A stretch of DNA of 64,000 bases from Lachnospiraceae bacterium. Its GTDB lineage: Bacteria > Bacillota > Clostridia > Lachnospirales > Lachnospiraceae. The notes under the pieces were generated by a model that saw only the letters and a list, made by a program, of their open reading frames with translations, did no database searches and had not been told where the DNA came from. Shown here one piece after another: positions 37,492 to 47,086 of this stretch (position 1 is the first letter of the stretch; each line of letters opens with the position of its first letter). The translations under genes and the position numbers were made by a program. Where the stretch lies: NCBI GenBank assembly GCA_022793195.1, contig JAAWCJ010000016.1, forward strand, positions 124,001 through 188,000, in the 5' to 3' direction.

Positions 37492-38292
37492 ATGCAGCCG
37501 GTGCTGTCGGTAAAGCTTCAGGTGTTTGAGGGGCCTTTGGATCTGCTCCTGCACCTGATTGATAAAAACAAGGTGAACATTTATGATATTCCCATTGTGG
37601 AGATCACCAACCAGTATATGGAGTATGTGAAAGCCATGGACAAGGCGGATCTGGATCTTGTCAGTGATTTTCTTGTGATGGCGGCGACCCTTCTGGATAT
37701 CAAGTCCAGGATGCTCCTCCCTGCGGAGGTGAATGAGGACGGGGAAGAAGAGGATCCCAGGCAGGAGCTGGTGGAGCGGCTGCTGGAATATAAAATGTAT
37801 AAATATATGGCGGGAGAGTTGAAGGACCGCCAGGTGGATGCAGAAAGGCTTTTCTTTAAGCCGGAAACCATACCGGAGGAGGTGGCGAAGTACCGTCCGC
37901 CGGTTGATTTGGATGAACTGCTCTCCGATGTGACCCTCGTAAAATTAAACCGCGTCTTCCAGGCGGTATTAAAGCGCCAGGAGGATAAAATAGATCCTGT
38001 CCGTTCCAGGTTCGGACGTATTGAGCGGGAGCCGTTCCGGGTGTCGGATAAAATCATTCAGATTCTGGATGTGGCAGCGAGGGAGCGTACCTTGAGTTTT
38101 TATGGGCTTTTGCAGGCCCAGACAGGAAAAGTGGAACTGGTGGTTACATTCCTGGCAGTGCTTGAGCTTATGAAAATGGGAAGTGTGACTTTGACGGATG
38201 CAGGGGAAGATTTTATCCTGGAGGCTTCGGAGGAGCTGATTCATGATACGGGACGGCTGGCAGAGGAGATTGCCGTCAGCATTGATGCATAG
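37492..38292 (+). CDS. scpA: Segregation and condensation protein A
   Basis: 266 residues. The kleisin N-terminus reads FEGPLDLLLHLIDKNKVNIYDIPI, and the C-terminal winged helix contains FLAVLELMKMG. ScpA bridges the SMC heads in the chromosome condensation complex. scpB follows after 15 bases, the usual pairing. Confidence 0.96.
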   Translation: MQPVLSVKLQVFEGPLDLLLHLIDKNKVNIYDIPIVEITNQYMEYVKAMDKADLDLVSDFLVMAATLLDIKSRMLLPAEVNEDGEEEDPRQELVERLLEYKMYKYMAGELKDRQVDAERLFFKPETIPEEVAKYRPPVDLDELLSDVTLVKLNRVFQAVLKRQEDKIDPVRSRFGRIEREPFRVSDKIIQILDVAARERTLSFYGLLQAQTGKVELVVTFLAVLELMKMGSVTLTDAGEDFILEASEELIHDTGRLAEEIAVSIDA

Positions 38293-38307
38293 AGAAAGCA
38301 GGAGTGT

Positions 38308-38877
38308 ATGGAAATCAGAGAAGCGAAAACAATTCTGGAGGCAGTGCTTTTTGCCATGGGGGGCTCTGTGGATTTAAAGTCCCTGGCGGAGTCCATTGGC
38401 CAGGATGTGGAAACAACAGGAAAGCTGGTGCGGAGCCTGGCCGACGATTACGAAACCCAGGGCAGGGGTATGAAAATCATCGAGTTGGAACAGGCGTTTC
38501 AGATGTGTACCAGGCCGGAATATTATGAAAACCTGATCCGGGTCACAGCCCAGCCGAAGAAATACGTCCTGACAGAAGTACTTTTGGAGACATTGTCCAT
38601 TGTTGCTTACAAGCAGCCGGTCACCAGGCAGGAAATTGAGAAAATCCGTGGCGTAAAGTCGGACCATGCAGTAAATAAATTAATCGAATATGGGCTGGTG
38701 GAGGAGGTGGGGCGCCTCAATGTGCCCGGCCGCCCGTTGCTGTTCGGGACCACAGAGGATTTTTTACGCAGCTTTGGTGTTTCCTCTCTGGAGGAGCTTC
38801 CCGCCACATCGCCGGAACAGGTGGAGGAGTTTAAGGCGGAAGCGGAAGAGGAAGCGCAGCTTAAGCTGGATATATAA
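38308..38877 (+). CDS. scpB: Segregation and condensation protein B
   Basis: 189 residues with two winged-helix domains; the second contains the conserved ETLSIVAYKQPVTRQEIEKIRGV and LVEEVGR-type segments. It forms a dimer on the ScpA kleisin in the SMC complex. An acidic tail (EEEAQLKLDI) ends the protein. Confidence 0.96.
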   Translation: MEIREAKTILEAVLFAMGGSVDLKSLAESIGQDVETTGKLVRSLADDYETQGRGMKIIELEQAFQMCTRPEYYENLIRVTAQPKKYVLTEVLLETLSIVAYKQPVTRQEIEKIRGVKSDHAVNKLIEYGLVEEVGRLNVPGRPLLFGTTEDFLRSFGVSSLEELPATSPEQVEEFKAEAEEEAQLKLDI

Positions 38878-38916
38878 GGGGAAGATCAGATAAAATAGAG
38901 AGACAGGAGGAAGCCC

Positions 38917-39714
38917 ATGAAAAAAATTGGCTTTATCGGCTGTGGAAATATGGCAAAGGCCATGATCGGCGGTATGATAGAAAAAAGGATTTTATTTCCG
39001 GAGCAGGTGATCGCCTCAAACAGAAGCAGGGGCGCCCTGGACTATGCGGAAAAGACCTGGGGTATTTTGACGGCGGAGGACAACCGCCAGGTGGTGCGGG
39101 AGTCGGAAATGGTGGTTTTGGCCGTAAAACCCCAGTTTTACAGCCAGGTCATCCGGGAAATTAAAGAAGAAGTGACAGATGGCCAGATCATCATAAGCAT
39201 AGCTCCCGGAAAAACTTTAAAATGGCTGGAAGAACAGTTTGAACGGCCTCTCAAATTGATCCGCTGTAACCCCAATACGCCTGCGTTGGTGGGTGAGGGA
39301 ATCACTTCCGTGTCGCCGGGAGATCTGGTGACGGAAGAGGAGCTTTCTCAGGTCATGGAAATCCTGAGAAGCTTTGGACGTGCCTCGGTGGTGCCGGAAA
39401 CCATGAGTGAGGCGGTGATTGCCGTCAGCGGAAGCGCTCCCGCTTATGTGTTTTTATTTATAGAAGCTATGGCTGACGGAGCGGTGTCCTTGGGGATGCC
39501 AAGGAAGCAGGCTTATGAATTTGCCTCCCAGGCAGTTTTGGGGGCGGCAAAGATGGTACAGGAGACAGGGCTCCATCCCGGGGAGCTCAAAGATATGGTG
39601 TGCTCCCCCGGGGGGACAACCATCCAGGCGGTGCGCGTCCTGGAGGAGCGGGGGCTGCGCAGCAGTGTGATAGAGGCAATGACAGCCTGTGCCGACAAGG
39701 CGCGGGGGATGTAA
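38917..39714 (+). CDS. proC: Pyrroline-5-carboxylate reductase
   Basis: 265 residues. The Rossmann motif GFIGCGNMAKAMIGG starts the protein, and the C-terminal domain has the proline-site signature SGSAPAYVFLFIEAM with LVSPGGTT-like CSPGGTTIQAV. It reduces 1-pyrroline-5-carboxylate to proline with NAD(P)H. AGGAGG lies 8 bases upstream of the start. Confidence 0.96.
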   Translation: MKKIGFIGCGNMAKAMIGGMIEKRILFPEQVIASNRSRGALDYAEKTWGILTAEDNRQVVRESEMVVLAVKPQFYSQVIREIKEEVTDGQIIISIAPGKTLKWLEEQFERPLKLIRCNPNTPALVGEGITSVSPGDLVTEEELSQVMEILRSFGRASVVPETMSEAVIAVSGSAPAYVFLFIEAMADGAVSLGMPRKQAYEFASQAVLGAAKMVQETGLHPGELKDMVCSPGGTTIQAVRVLEERGLRSSVIEAMTACADKARGM

Positions 39715-39757
39715 CCGGAATAAAAAGTGCAGGGCGGGAAGCCAGGAAGGAGTCAGT

Positions 39758-41029
39758 ATGAAAAAAGTAACAGAAATGACGAAAGAAGAGCTTTTGGAGC
39801 TTAAGGACGGACTGGAAAAGCAATATGAAGAGTTTAAGGCGCAGGGGTTAAAGCTGGATATGTCCAGAGGAAAGCCGGGTTCCTCCCAGCTGGATCTGAC
39901 CAATGGGCTTCTTGGGGCCCTGGACGATTATCACACGGAAGCAGGTGTCGATGCGAGAAATTATGGAGTATTGGATGGGATACCTGAAGCCAAAAAGCTG
40001 TTTTCCGACTTGTTGGGAATCCCGGCAGAAAAGATCATCGTGGGGGGAAGTTCCAGCCTGAACCTGATGTATGACGCGATGGTAAGGCTCATGTTGTTTG
40101 GAACCCAGGGGGGAAAGCCCTGGAAAGATGTGGAAGGGATTAAGTGGCTCTGTCCAAGCCCCGGGTATGACCGTCATTTTGCTGTGACGAGAGAACTGGG
40201 ACTGGAAATGATTCCTGTACCCATGAAGCCGGACGGCCCGGATATGGATGTGGTGGAAAAACTGGTGGCGGAGGATGAAACCATCAAAGGAATGTGGTGT
40301 GTTCCCCTCCATTCCAACCCTATGGGCGCATGTTGTTCCGACGAGACGGTGGAACGCCTTGCTTCCATGAAAACGGCGGCAAAAGATTTCCGTATTTTCT
40401 GGGACAATGCTTATGGCGTCCACCATATTTATGAAGATGTCGCCCTCAAGGATATTTTAAAGGCTGCAGCAGCCCATGGGAATGAAGACAGGATTCTTTA
40501 TTTCTTCTCCACTTCAAAAATCACTTTCCCCGGCGCGGGAGTTTCCATCGTGGCATCCAGCCTGGATAATATCGCGGAGATCAAAAAGCATATGACCATC
40601 CAGACCATCGGCCACGACAAGCTGAACCAGCTGCGCCATGTGAAGTATTTTAAAAATGCCGACAATATCCGTGCCCACATGAAAAAACTGGGGGAGGCTT
40701 TGAGGCCAAAATTCGATATGGTGCTCAATACCCTGAAAGAAGAGCTGGGAGACACGGGGCTTGCTTCCTGGGTGACTCCGAAGGGCGGTTATTTTGTGGC
40801 CTTGGATACGCTTCCGGGATGCGCAAAAGAGACGGTAGCCCTGGCAAAGGAAGCTGGGGTCACCATGACGGGAGCCGGCGCCACCTGGCCTTATGGAAAG
40901 GATCCGAAAGACAGCAATATCCGTATTGCACCTTCATATCCGACCCTGGAGGAGCTGGACAAGGCAATCCATTTGTTCTGTCTGTGCGTGAAGGTGGCAG
41001 GTGTGAGGAAGCTCCTGGCGGAGAAATAA
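39758..41029 (+). CDS. PLP-dependent aminotransferase of the Asp_aminotransf (type Ic) family
   Basis: 423 residues from ATG 39758 (AGGAAGGAG upstream), not the longer frame from 39689, which overlaps proC. The signatures are LDMSRGKPG near the N-terminus and the PLP lysine in STSKITFPGAG. This layout fits PF12897-type enzymes, some of which are aspartate aminotransferases. The exact donor and acceptor are not certain. A second aminotransferase of a different subgroup follows after 42 bases. Confidence 0.85.
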   Translation: MKKVTEMTKEELLELKDGLEKQYEEFKAQGLKLDMSRGKPGSSQLDLTNGLLGALDDYHTEAGVDARNYGVLDGIPEAKKLFSDLLGIPAEKIIVGGSSSLNLMYDAMVRLMLFGTQGGKPWKDVEGIKWLCPSPGYDRHFAVTRELGLEMIPVPMKPDGPDMDVVEKLVAEDETIKGMWCVPLHSNPMGACCSDETVERLASMKTAAKDFRIFWDNAYGVHHIYEDVALKDILKAAAAHGNEDRILYFFSTSKITFPGAGVSIVASSLDNIAEIKKHMTIQTIGHDKLNQLRHVKYFKNADNIRAHMKKLGEALRPKFDMVLNTLKEELGDTGLASWVTPKGGYFVALDTLPGCAKETVALAKEAGVTMTGAGATWPYGKDPKDSNIRIAPSYPTLEELDKAIHLFCLCVKVAGVRKLLAEK

Positions 41030-41071
41030 AGATAGCAGCAAAAGCGGCTATAAAGGGAGGACGAGACAGCA

Positions 41072-42256
41072 ATGTTTGCAGAGAAAATGGTGGAACTTGG
41101 AAGCAAGCGCTCCACAATCCGTGAGATTTTTGAATTTGGAAATAAACGTGCGGCTGAGATCGGCAGGGAAAATATTTTTGATTTCAGCCTTGGAAACCCC
41201 AACGTGCCGGCGCCCCGGTCCGTCAGCGATACCATTGTGAGGATGGTGATGAATGAGGATGCGGCGGCGCTCCACGGCTACACCAGTGCCCAGGGTGACG
41301 CGGCAGTGCGAAGCCGTCTGGCTGCTTCCATCAACGAAACCCATGGCACCCATTTCACCGGGGACAACCTGTATATGACAGTGGGGGCTGCCGCCTCTTT
41401 ATGTGTCTGCTTTAAGGCCCTTGCAGAAGAGGGGGACGAGTTTATCGGGTTTGCGCCCTATTTCCCGGAATACAAGGTGTTTGCAGAGGGAACCGGCGCA
41501 AAATTCAAGGTGGTTCCGGCGGATACGGACCGTTTCCAGATTCATTTTGACGCTTTTGAGAAATTGTTGAACCCGAAGACAAAGGCAGTGATTGTCAATT
41601 CCCCCAATAACCCCTCCGGTGTCGTCTATTCGGAGGAGACGATTCTTCGGCTGACGGCCATTTTGAAGGAGAGGTCCAAAGCGTACGGCCATCCCATTTA
41701 CCTGATCGCCGACGAGCCATACAGGGAGATCGTTTTTGACGGTGTAAAAGTGCCGTATCTCACAAAATATTATGACAACACTTTTGTGTGTTATTCTTAC
41801 AGCAAGTCTCTGTCCCTGCCGGGGGAACGGATTGGTTATATTGTGGTTCCGGACGAGATGGAGGATGCGAAGAGCGCTTACGCGGCAGTCTGCGGCGCTG
41901 GGCGGGTACTGGGCTATGTCTGCGCTCCGGCTTTGTTCCAAAAGGTGGTTTCTGAGTGTGCCGGACAGACTTCCGACGTCGAAGTCTACCAGAAAAACCG
42001 GGATTTGCTTTATAGCGGCCTGACCTCCATGGGCTACAGCTGTGTAAAGCCCCAGGGGGCCTTCTACCTGTTTCCCCGGGCTCTGGAGTCGGATGCCTAC
42101 GCCTTCTGTGAGAGGGCAAAAACACTGGACCTGCTTTTGGTGCCCGGCGACGATTTCGACTGTCCCGGCCATGTGAGGATCGCCTACTGCGTAAAGACGG
42201 AAATGATCGAGAGATCCTTGGCGGCTTTTGAGAAGCTGGCGAAGATGTATCAATAA
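41072..42256 (+). CDS. Class I pyridoxal-phosphate aminotransferase
   Basis: 394 residues. The sequence has FDFSLGNPNVPAP, YTSAQGD-type substrate segment, NSPNNPSG, DEPYREI and the PLP lysine in SYSKSLSLPGERIGY, the fold-type I aspartate-aminotransferase pattern. It may transaminate aspartate or aromatic/other amino acids. AGGGAGG lies 11 bases before the ATG. It may be co-transcribed with the previous aminotransferase gene. Confidence 0.9.
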   Translation: MFAEKMVELGSKRSTIREIFEFGNKRAAEIGRENIFDFSLGNPNVPAPRSVSDTIVRMVMNEDAAALHGYTSAQGDAAVRSRLAASINETHGTHFTGDNLYMTVGAAASLCVCFKALAEEGDEFIGFAPYFPEYKVFAEGTGAKFKVVPADTDRFQIHFDAFEKLLNPKTKAVIVNSPNNPSGVVYSEETILRLTAILKERSKAYGHPIYLIADEPYREIVFDGVKVPYLTKYYDNTFVCYSYSKSLSLPGERIGYIVVPDEMEDAKSAYAAVCGAGRVLGYVCAPALFQKVVSECAGQTSDVEVYQKNRDLLYSGLTSMGYSCVKPQGAFYLFPRALESDAYAFCERAKTLDLLLVPGDDFDCPGHVRIAYCVKTEMIERSLAAFEKLAKMYQ

Positions 42257-42348
42257 AAAGGACTCCTGCGAAACAGGGTTCTCCGCAATCTGCGTTCCTC
42301 CAGAAGGCGTTTGTTGTATAGGGAACGAATCTGATTGTGCAATTTGAC

Positions 42349-42408
42349 GACAGCCCTCCTTTTTTCAGACAGAATTCAACGTATCTGAGTGGAAAAAGGA
42401 GGGTTGTC
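42349..42408. repeat. 18-bp inverted repeat before the response regulator gene
   Basis: 42349-42366 pairs with 42391-42408 with two mismatches or G-U pairs; the right arm contains AAAGGAGGG. There is no T-run after it, so it is not a typical plus-strand terminator. It may terminate on the minus strand or regulate the next gene. Confidence 0.5.
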
Positions 42409-42458
42409 TTACGTTTCAGATATTTTTGCAATGGATTTTTTACGGGAGGTGATACCGG

Positions 42459-43118
42459 ATGAAGAGAATACTGATTGTTGAGGACGAAGAACATATCGCC
42501 AATTTAATAGAAACGTATCTTGTGACAGAAGGGTACCATTGTATTTGCGCCTTTGACGGGAAAGCAGCGGCAGATCTTATTGAAAAAGAAAAATTTGACT
42601 TGATTCTGCTTGATATCATGCTGCCGGAGATTAATGGATATGAATTGTTGGAGTATATTAAACCCCTGGGAGTACCGGTGATTTTTCTGACAGCAAAAAA
42701 TAAAGTAGACGATCTAATAAAAGGCTTGAAATTGGGGGCGGACGATTATATTTCTAAACCTTTTCAAATAGGAGAATTGCTCGCTAGAGTGGAAGCAGTA
42801 CTCAGAAGGTACGGAAATGTGGAAAAGAATCTGTTTCTTGGCGATGTGGAGGTTGAAATTAAATCCAGAGTGGTATATAAAGCAGGCGTACCGGTGGAGT
42901 TGACCGTCAAGGAATTTGATCTTCTGGTGGAATTAATGCAAAATAAAAATGTCGCATTATACAGAGACAGACTTTATGAAAAGGTATGGGGGGAAGCATA
43001 TGTGGGCGATACCCGTACTCTGGATTCCCACATCCAACGGCTTAGGAAAAAATTAGGTTGGGACAATTATATAAAGACCGTATTCCGAGTAGGGTATCGG
43101 CTGGAGGATGGGGAATGA
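42459..43118 (+). CDS. VanR-like OmpR-family response regulator
   Basis: 219 residues. The receiver domain contains EDEE (9-12), D52 (LLDIMLPE) and KPF; the C-terminal winged helix contains TVKEFDLLVELM and RLRKKLGW. A GGGAGG site lies 8-9 bases before the ATG. The kinase start overlaps the stop by 4 bases. Codon use is more AT-rich than in the preceding aminotransferases, so this trio may have been acquired separately. Confidence 0.93.
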   Translation: MKRILIVEDEEHIANLIETYLVTEGYHCICAFDGKAAADLIEKEKFDLILLDIMLPEINGYELLEYIKPLGVPVIFLTAKNKVDDLIKGLKLGADDYISKPFQIGELLARVEAVLRRYGNVEKNLFLGDVEVEIKSRVVYKAGVPVELTVKEFDLLVELMQNKNVALYRDRLYEKVWGEAYVGDTRTLDSHIQRLRKKLGWDNYIKTVFRVGYRLEDGE

Positions 43119-44506
43119 AACTGTTTCATAAGATATTCATTTGCTTTGTGGTTTTGTTTGGAATTGCTTTTCAGGTGGCGGGCTATTTGCTGATTAGTTT
43201 CTCCTATGAAAAGGTGGTTGAACAAGAAAAGAGGTTCGCTGTACAGGAATTCCAACATAACAAGTATATTATGTTGTCTGTCTTATATTCAGATTCGGGG
43301 ATGGCTGTAGATAATAAAATTGATTTTAATGGTTATGCAGACAATTTTTCAGTTCCGGTGGCTATTTATGGAACAGACGGAAGCTGCATCTATTCGAATT
43401 TGTCAGTGCCATTTGAGCCAGTGGGATTGGATGAAATAGAAGATAGTTATGTCGCATATCAAATCAACCGTACAGCGACAGAGAGTTATATTTTGGTATC
43501 TGGTCTTGTTAGCCAGAATGAAGCAGAAATGTATCTGGTGACAGAGCGCGACGTAAGTAGTGTAGTAAACAGCGAGAATAGCATGATTTCTTATTTTCAG
43601 AAAATTTATTTATTGATTATATGTTTTGGGTTTCCTGTTATCTTATTACTGTCAAACTTGTTGGTACATTCTATTAATAAGGTAAGTAAAGCTGCAAAGA
43701 GGATTGCAGAAGGAAGATATACTGAGAGGATTGAGACATCCTCAAAGGATGAAATCGGAGAGCTGGCCGCCAACTTTAACCATATGGCTGAAAACATCGA
43801 AGAAAATATGGCGGAGTTATCTAATCAGGCGCAGCAGAAAGAAGAATTTGCGGCAAATTTTGCCCACGAACTGAAGACACCTCTGACTTCAGTAATCGGA
43901 TATGCCGATATGCTGTATCAGAAAAACCTGCCAAGAGCTCAGGTAAAAAAAGCGGCGGAGTATATTTTAAATGAAGGTATGAGGTTGGAAGCATTGTCTT
44001 TGAAATTGATGGATTTATTTGTGATGGACAAACAGGTTTTTTCTCTGGAAGAAATGTCTGTTAGGGAAATTTTTGAGAATCTAAAGCAGGGGATCGAGCC
44101 TATCTGCGCGAGCTGCGGAGTGCAATTTCATATGAAAGTGGAGGATGGAAGGATTAAAGTGGATTATGACTTATTCAAATCCATTATATTAAATTTGGTA
44201 GACAATTCCATAAAAGCAGATTGTAAAGACATATGGATTGCAGGAGATGCAAAAGGCGGTATTTACCGAATTTGTTTGGAAGATAATGGAAAGGGGATTC
44301 CTCCGGAAGAATTAGGACGGATTACGGAGGCTTTCTATATGGTTGATAAGTCAAGGGCAAGAAAACTGCATGGAGCAGGATTGGGGATGGCGCTTGTGTC
44401 TAAAGTCATTGATATTCATGGAGCCAGGATGAAAATAGAGAGTGACGGAAAGAACGGAACGAAAATCACCTTAAGTTTTATGCAGAAGGGAGAAAATGAA
44501 AGATGA
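43115..44506 (+). CDS. Two-component sensor histidine kinase
   Basis: 463 residues from ATG 43115 (overlapping the regulator stop as ATGA). TM1 at about 7-29, an extracellular domain of about 130 residues, TM2 at about 163-184, HAMP, HisKA with H251 (NFAHELKTPLTSVIG) and HATPase (NLVDNSIKA, DNGKGIP, GAGLGMAL). Similar kinases (VanS/BceS-like groups) sense cell-envelope stress or peptides. The ABC operon downstream is a plausible target. Confidence 0.92.
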   Translation: MKLFHKIFICFVVLFGIAFQVAGYLLISFSYEKVVEQEKRFAVQEFQHNKYIMLSVLYSDSGMAVDNKIDFNGYADNFSVPVAIYGTDGSCIYSNLSVPFEPVGLDEIEDSYVAYQINRTATESYILVSGLVSQNEAEMYLVTERDVSSVVNSENSMISYFQKIYLLIICFGFPVILLLSNLLVHSINKVSKAAKRIAEGRYTERIETSSKDEIGELAANFNHMAENIEENMAELSNQAQQKEEFAANFAHELKTPLTSVIGYADMLYQKNLPRAQVKKAAEYILNEGMRLEALSLKLMDLFVMDKQVFSLEEMSVREIFENLKQGIEPICASCGVQFHMKVEDGRIKVDYDLFKSIILNLVDNSIKADCKDIWIAGDAKGGIYRICLEDNGKGIPPEELGRITEAFYMVDKSRARKLHGAGLGMALVSKVIDIHGARMKIESDGKNGTKITLSFMQKGENER

Positions 44507-45324
44507 AAAAAGATACCTTTTTGGAAAGGCCGCATGGCCATAGTGGGGTACACGAAGGGTATAAATATACGTTTATCTCCCTGATACTTGCTATTCTATT
44601 TATCATTGGAAGTATGATAGCCATGAATTATATACTTAAGCTCAGGGAAACAAAGCTGTTGACACAAAGGGGAGGTATAAAAGTGGAATCACCTGTCCGG
44701 GAATGGGAAGGTAGGGAAAATAGTGAGGAAGGCGTCGGCGATCATATCAATGATAAAAAGAATCCCCTTTCCATGAAGCAGATAGAGGAGGCTGTAAAGA
44801 GTTGGAATAATCGTATTGGGGTAATATTGCATGAACAGGTGGCTGGCCAGATTTCAATGGAGGAAGCAATCGAAAATGGAAAAAAGTGGTTGTACGAGAT
44901 GGAAATAGTAGGTGCAAAAGAGGGGGTTTCTTTCGGGGTAAGCGCAAAGCTGGGTGTAGGCAGGCAAAAGGAGGATACCGGAGAGCGGGAGGCATATTTT
45001 AGCTTTTGGACTGTGACATATTCCAACCAATCTATGAATGCAGTGCTATATTTGAATGCTGTCACGGGGAACGTATGGGGGGCGGAAATCAAACAATATG
45101 AAGAACAGTCAAAGGAATCATCTGATGATGGATTGCAGCGTTTTGTGAAACTGGCTGGTTTGCAGGCAGCGGATGATGTTCCATCCATAATTGATTCCAA
45201 AGAAACCGAATCCACAATTACAATAAAAGGAAGCCAGTTGTATGCACAGGAATGGTCGTATGCTATGGCAATCCAATTTGAAAATGGTTATGAATACATT
45301 GCTTATCAATTATTGGTAAAGTAG
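44503..45324 (+). CDS. Single-pass membrane protein of unknown function
   Basis: 273 residues, not recognised. One membrane helix (YTFISLILAILFIIGSMIAMNYIL) follows a short basic N-terminus, so most of the protein (from about residue 55) is extracellular. It starts by a 4-base overlap with the kinase stop and is therefore probably an accessory protein of that two-component system, perhaps a ligand-binding or signal-modifying subunit. A hairpin terminator follows after 68 bases. Confidence 0.7.
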   Translation: MKKDTFLERPHGHSGVHEGYKYTFISLILAILFIIGSMIAMNYILKLRETKLLTQRGGIKVESPVREWEGRENSEEGVGDHINDKKNPLSMKQIEEAVKSWNNRIGVILHEQVAGQISMEEAIENGKKWLYEMEIVGAKEGVSFGVSAKLGVGRQKEDTGEREAYFSFWTVTYSNQSMNAVLYLNAVTGNVWGAEIKQYEEQSKESSDDGLQRFVKLAGLQAADDVPSIIDSKETESTITIKGSQLYAQEWSYAMAIQFENGYEYIAYQLLVK

Positions 45325-45392
45325 AAGTAAAAATTACAACTATAACGAAACTATATTACAATTTTGACACAACTTTACCGAAAGTAAGTCGC

Positions 45393-45437
45393 AACATCCA
45401 GATAGAATATAAGTATTCCGTCTGGGTGTTTTTTTGT
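45393..45437 (+). terminator. Intrinsic terminator after the three-gene sensory operon
   Basis: AACATCCAGA (45393-45402) pairs with TCTGGGTGTT (45421-45430) with one G-U pair, an inner GAATA/TATTC stem shortens the loop, and a run of T follows. The T-run is also the left arm of the next inverted repeat. Confidence 0.7.
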
Positions 45438-45476
45438 CGTATGGGCTTCCCACACCCGAATCCTATACGACAAAAA
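45431..45476. repeat. 12-bp perfect inverted repeat overlapping the terminator T-run
   Basis: TTTTTGTCGTAT (45431-45442) pairs with ATACGACAAAAA (45465-45476) around 22 bases. It lies about 50 bases before the ABC ATPase start. Formation of this hairpin would use the T-run of the upstream terminator. Confidence 0.6.
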
Positions 45477-45527
45477 TCCCTCCGGGGGAAGCGCAGTTCG
45501 CGGAGAGTAGAATACGGAGGTAAAGGA

Positions 45528-46409
45528 ATGGAGTCAGGGATGGAATTGCAGGCAGAACACCTGTGTAAGTCTTATGGAAAAAAAGAAGCGTTAAGAGATG
45601 TGAATTTTAAGCTGGAGCAGGGGGTGTATGGTCTTTTGGGTGAAAACGGCGCAGGGAAAAGTACGCTCATGAGAATTCTCACCACGGTAGATTTTCCAAG
45701 CGGAGGAAGCGTCTTTTGCGGTGGAAAAAACATATTCCAGATGGATGAGTATTACCGTGGCTTAATCGGATATATGCCGCAGGACTACAGCGTATATCCC
45801 GGTTTCACGGCGACGGATTTTCTGAATTATATGGGTACGTTGAAGGGAATTCCGGCAGATAGGTTAAAAGCAAAGATACCGGAAGTACTGGAATTTGTCA
45901 ATCTGTCGGATGTCGCGAACAAGAAAGTTCGGACTTTTTCCGGGGGAATGAAAAGGCGGATCGGAATTGCACAGGCCATCTTAAATGATCCTGAGATCCT
46001 GATACTGGATGAACCGACAGCGGGGCTCGATCCCAAGGAGAGAATCAGATTCTCCAATATACTCAGCAACATGGCAAAGGAGAAAATCATACTGCTTTCC
46101 ACGCATATCGTGTCGGATATAGAGGCCATCGCAAACCAGCTGATCATGATCAACAGAGGAGAGATCACAGAAACCGGCAATGTTGACGATCTGGTACAGA
46201 GAGTGGCGGGTAAAGTATGGGAGGCAACCGTCACGCAGGATATGATGAATTACGTAAATGCAGAGCGGGCGGTCATCCATATCAAACAGGCCGGTAAGGG
46301 TATTCAGGTCCGTTTTGTGGGGGAACCTTTTTCAGACACGCTGTGCAAGCCTGTGATTCCCACGCTGGAAGACTATTATATATATGTCAATGAAAATAAA
46401 AAGGAGTGA
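45528..46409 (+). CDS. ABC transporter ATP-binding protein
   Basis: 293 residues from ATG 45528 (CGGAGG 9 bases upstream); the longer frame from 45426 begins inside the terminator region. Walker A GENGAGKST at about 38-46, signature FSGGMKRRIGIA, and Walker B LILDEPTAGLD followed by the switch His (STHIVS). This is an ABC-2 export ATPase of the lantibiotic/bacitracin-type group. It energises the two permeases encoded downstream. Confidence 0.93.
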   Translation: MESGMELQAEHLCKSYGKKEALRDVNFKLEQGVYGLLGENGAGKSTLMRILTTVDFPSGGSVFCGGKNIFQMDEYYRGLIGYMPQDYSVYPGFTATDFLNYMGTLKGIPADRLKAKIPEVLEFVNLSDVANKKVRTFSGGMKRRIGIAQAILNDPEILILDEPTAGLDPKERIRFSNILSNMAKEKIILLSTHIVSDIEAIANQLIMINRGEITETGNVDDLVQRVAGKVWEATVTQDMMNYVNAERAVIHIKQAGKGIQVRFVGEPFSDTLCKPVIPTLEDYYIYVNENKKE

Positions 46410-46413
46410 TGAG

Positions 46414-47067
46414 ATGAGAAGAAATCATGGAAAGCGAATGGCGGCAGGGATGTTGCTTCTGGTATTTCTGGCAGGCTGCGGCCAAAATGGCAATGTGGCA
46501 GATAGAGGGAAGGTTTCTGAAATTGCAGACAACGGCGGATATGATGACGGCAGCGGATACAATGCGGGGGGACAGAAAAGCCGGAATGACACAAAACCGG
46601 AGCAGCCGGGGGAGAACAAAAACAGCCGGCCGCAGGCGGCGGCATCGGAGGATGATCTCGAGAAAGAATTGGCGGCATACCGGGAGGAGAGGAAAAACGG
46701 GGAGATCGTCAAGGGAGATTATGTTTTTGCATGCCTTCCGAATGAAGAGAACTATAAGTATGGGGTTGGTATGTTCCATGACACAGGACTTGACAGCAGG
46801 GAATTGAATCTGGTATGGGAGACGGCGTCGAAGTATGTGGAAGAGACGCTTGGTTTGGATGGCGAAGTGTGGAACTGTGCGGATCCGCGGATGATGGCCA
46901 TTTATGAGGATGAAGATAAAGGGGTTGCGGATGGGTATGACGCGGAGAACATATTTCTCTGCGAATATGAGAAAGACGGAAAGTGGCATTATCTGATCAT
47001 CGTCAGGGAGAAAAAGGGAGCTGACTGGAAGGTGCTGTATCACGGCGACACCTATAAGACGGATTAA
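46414..47067 (+). CDS. Lipoprotein of the ABC operon
   Basis: 217 residues from ATG 46414 (AAGGAG upstream), not the in-frame ATG at 46384 that overlaps the ATPase gene. A signal peptide ends in the lipobox VFLAGC. A low-complexity Gly/Asn/Asp-rich linker (about 25-85) is followed by a soluble domain of about 120 residues (YGVGMFHDTGLDS ... YHGDTYKTD). The domain was not recognised. Its position between ATPase and permeases suggests a substrate-binding or accessory role outside the membrane. Confidence 0.75.
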   Translation: MRRNHGKRMAAGMLLLVFLAGCGQNGNVADRGKVSEIADNGGYDDGSGYNAGGQKSRNDTKPEQPGENKNSRPQAAASEDDLEKELAAYREERKNGEIVKGDYVFACLPNEENYKYGVGMFHDTGLDSRELNLVWETASKYVEETLGLDGEVWNCADPRMMAIYEDEDKGVADGYDAENIFLCEYEKDGKWHYLIIVREKKGADWKVLYHGDTYKTD

Positions 47068-47086
47068 CGTGACGGAGGCGATAAAA

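Noticed and set aside
42349-42408. Intrinsic terminator for the aminotransferase genes
   Set aside because: The hairpin is strong but no T-run follows it on the plus strand, so only an inverted repeat was recorded.
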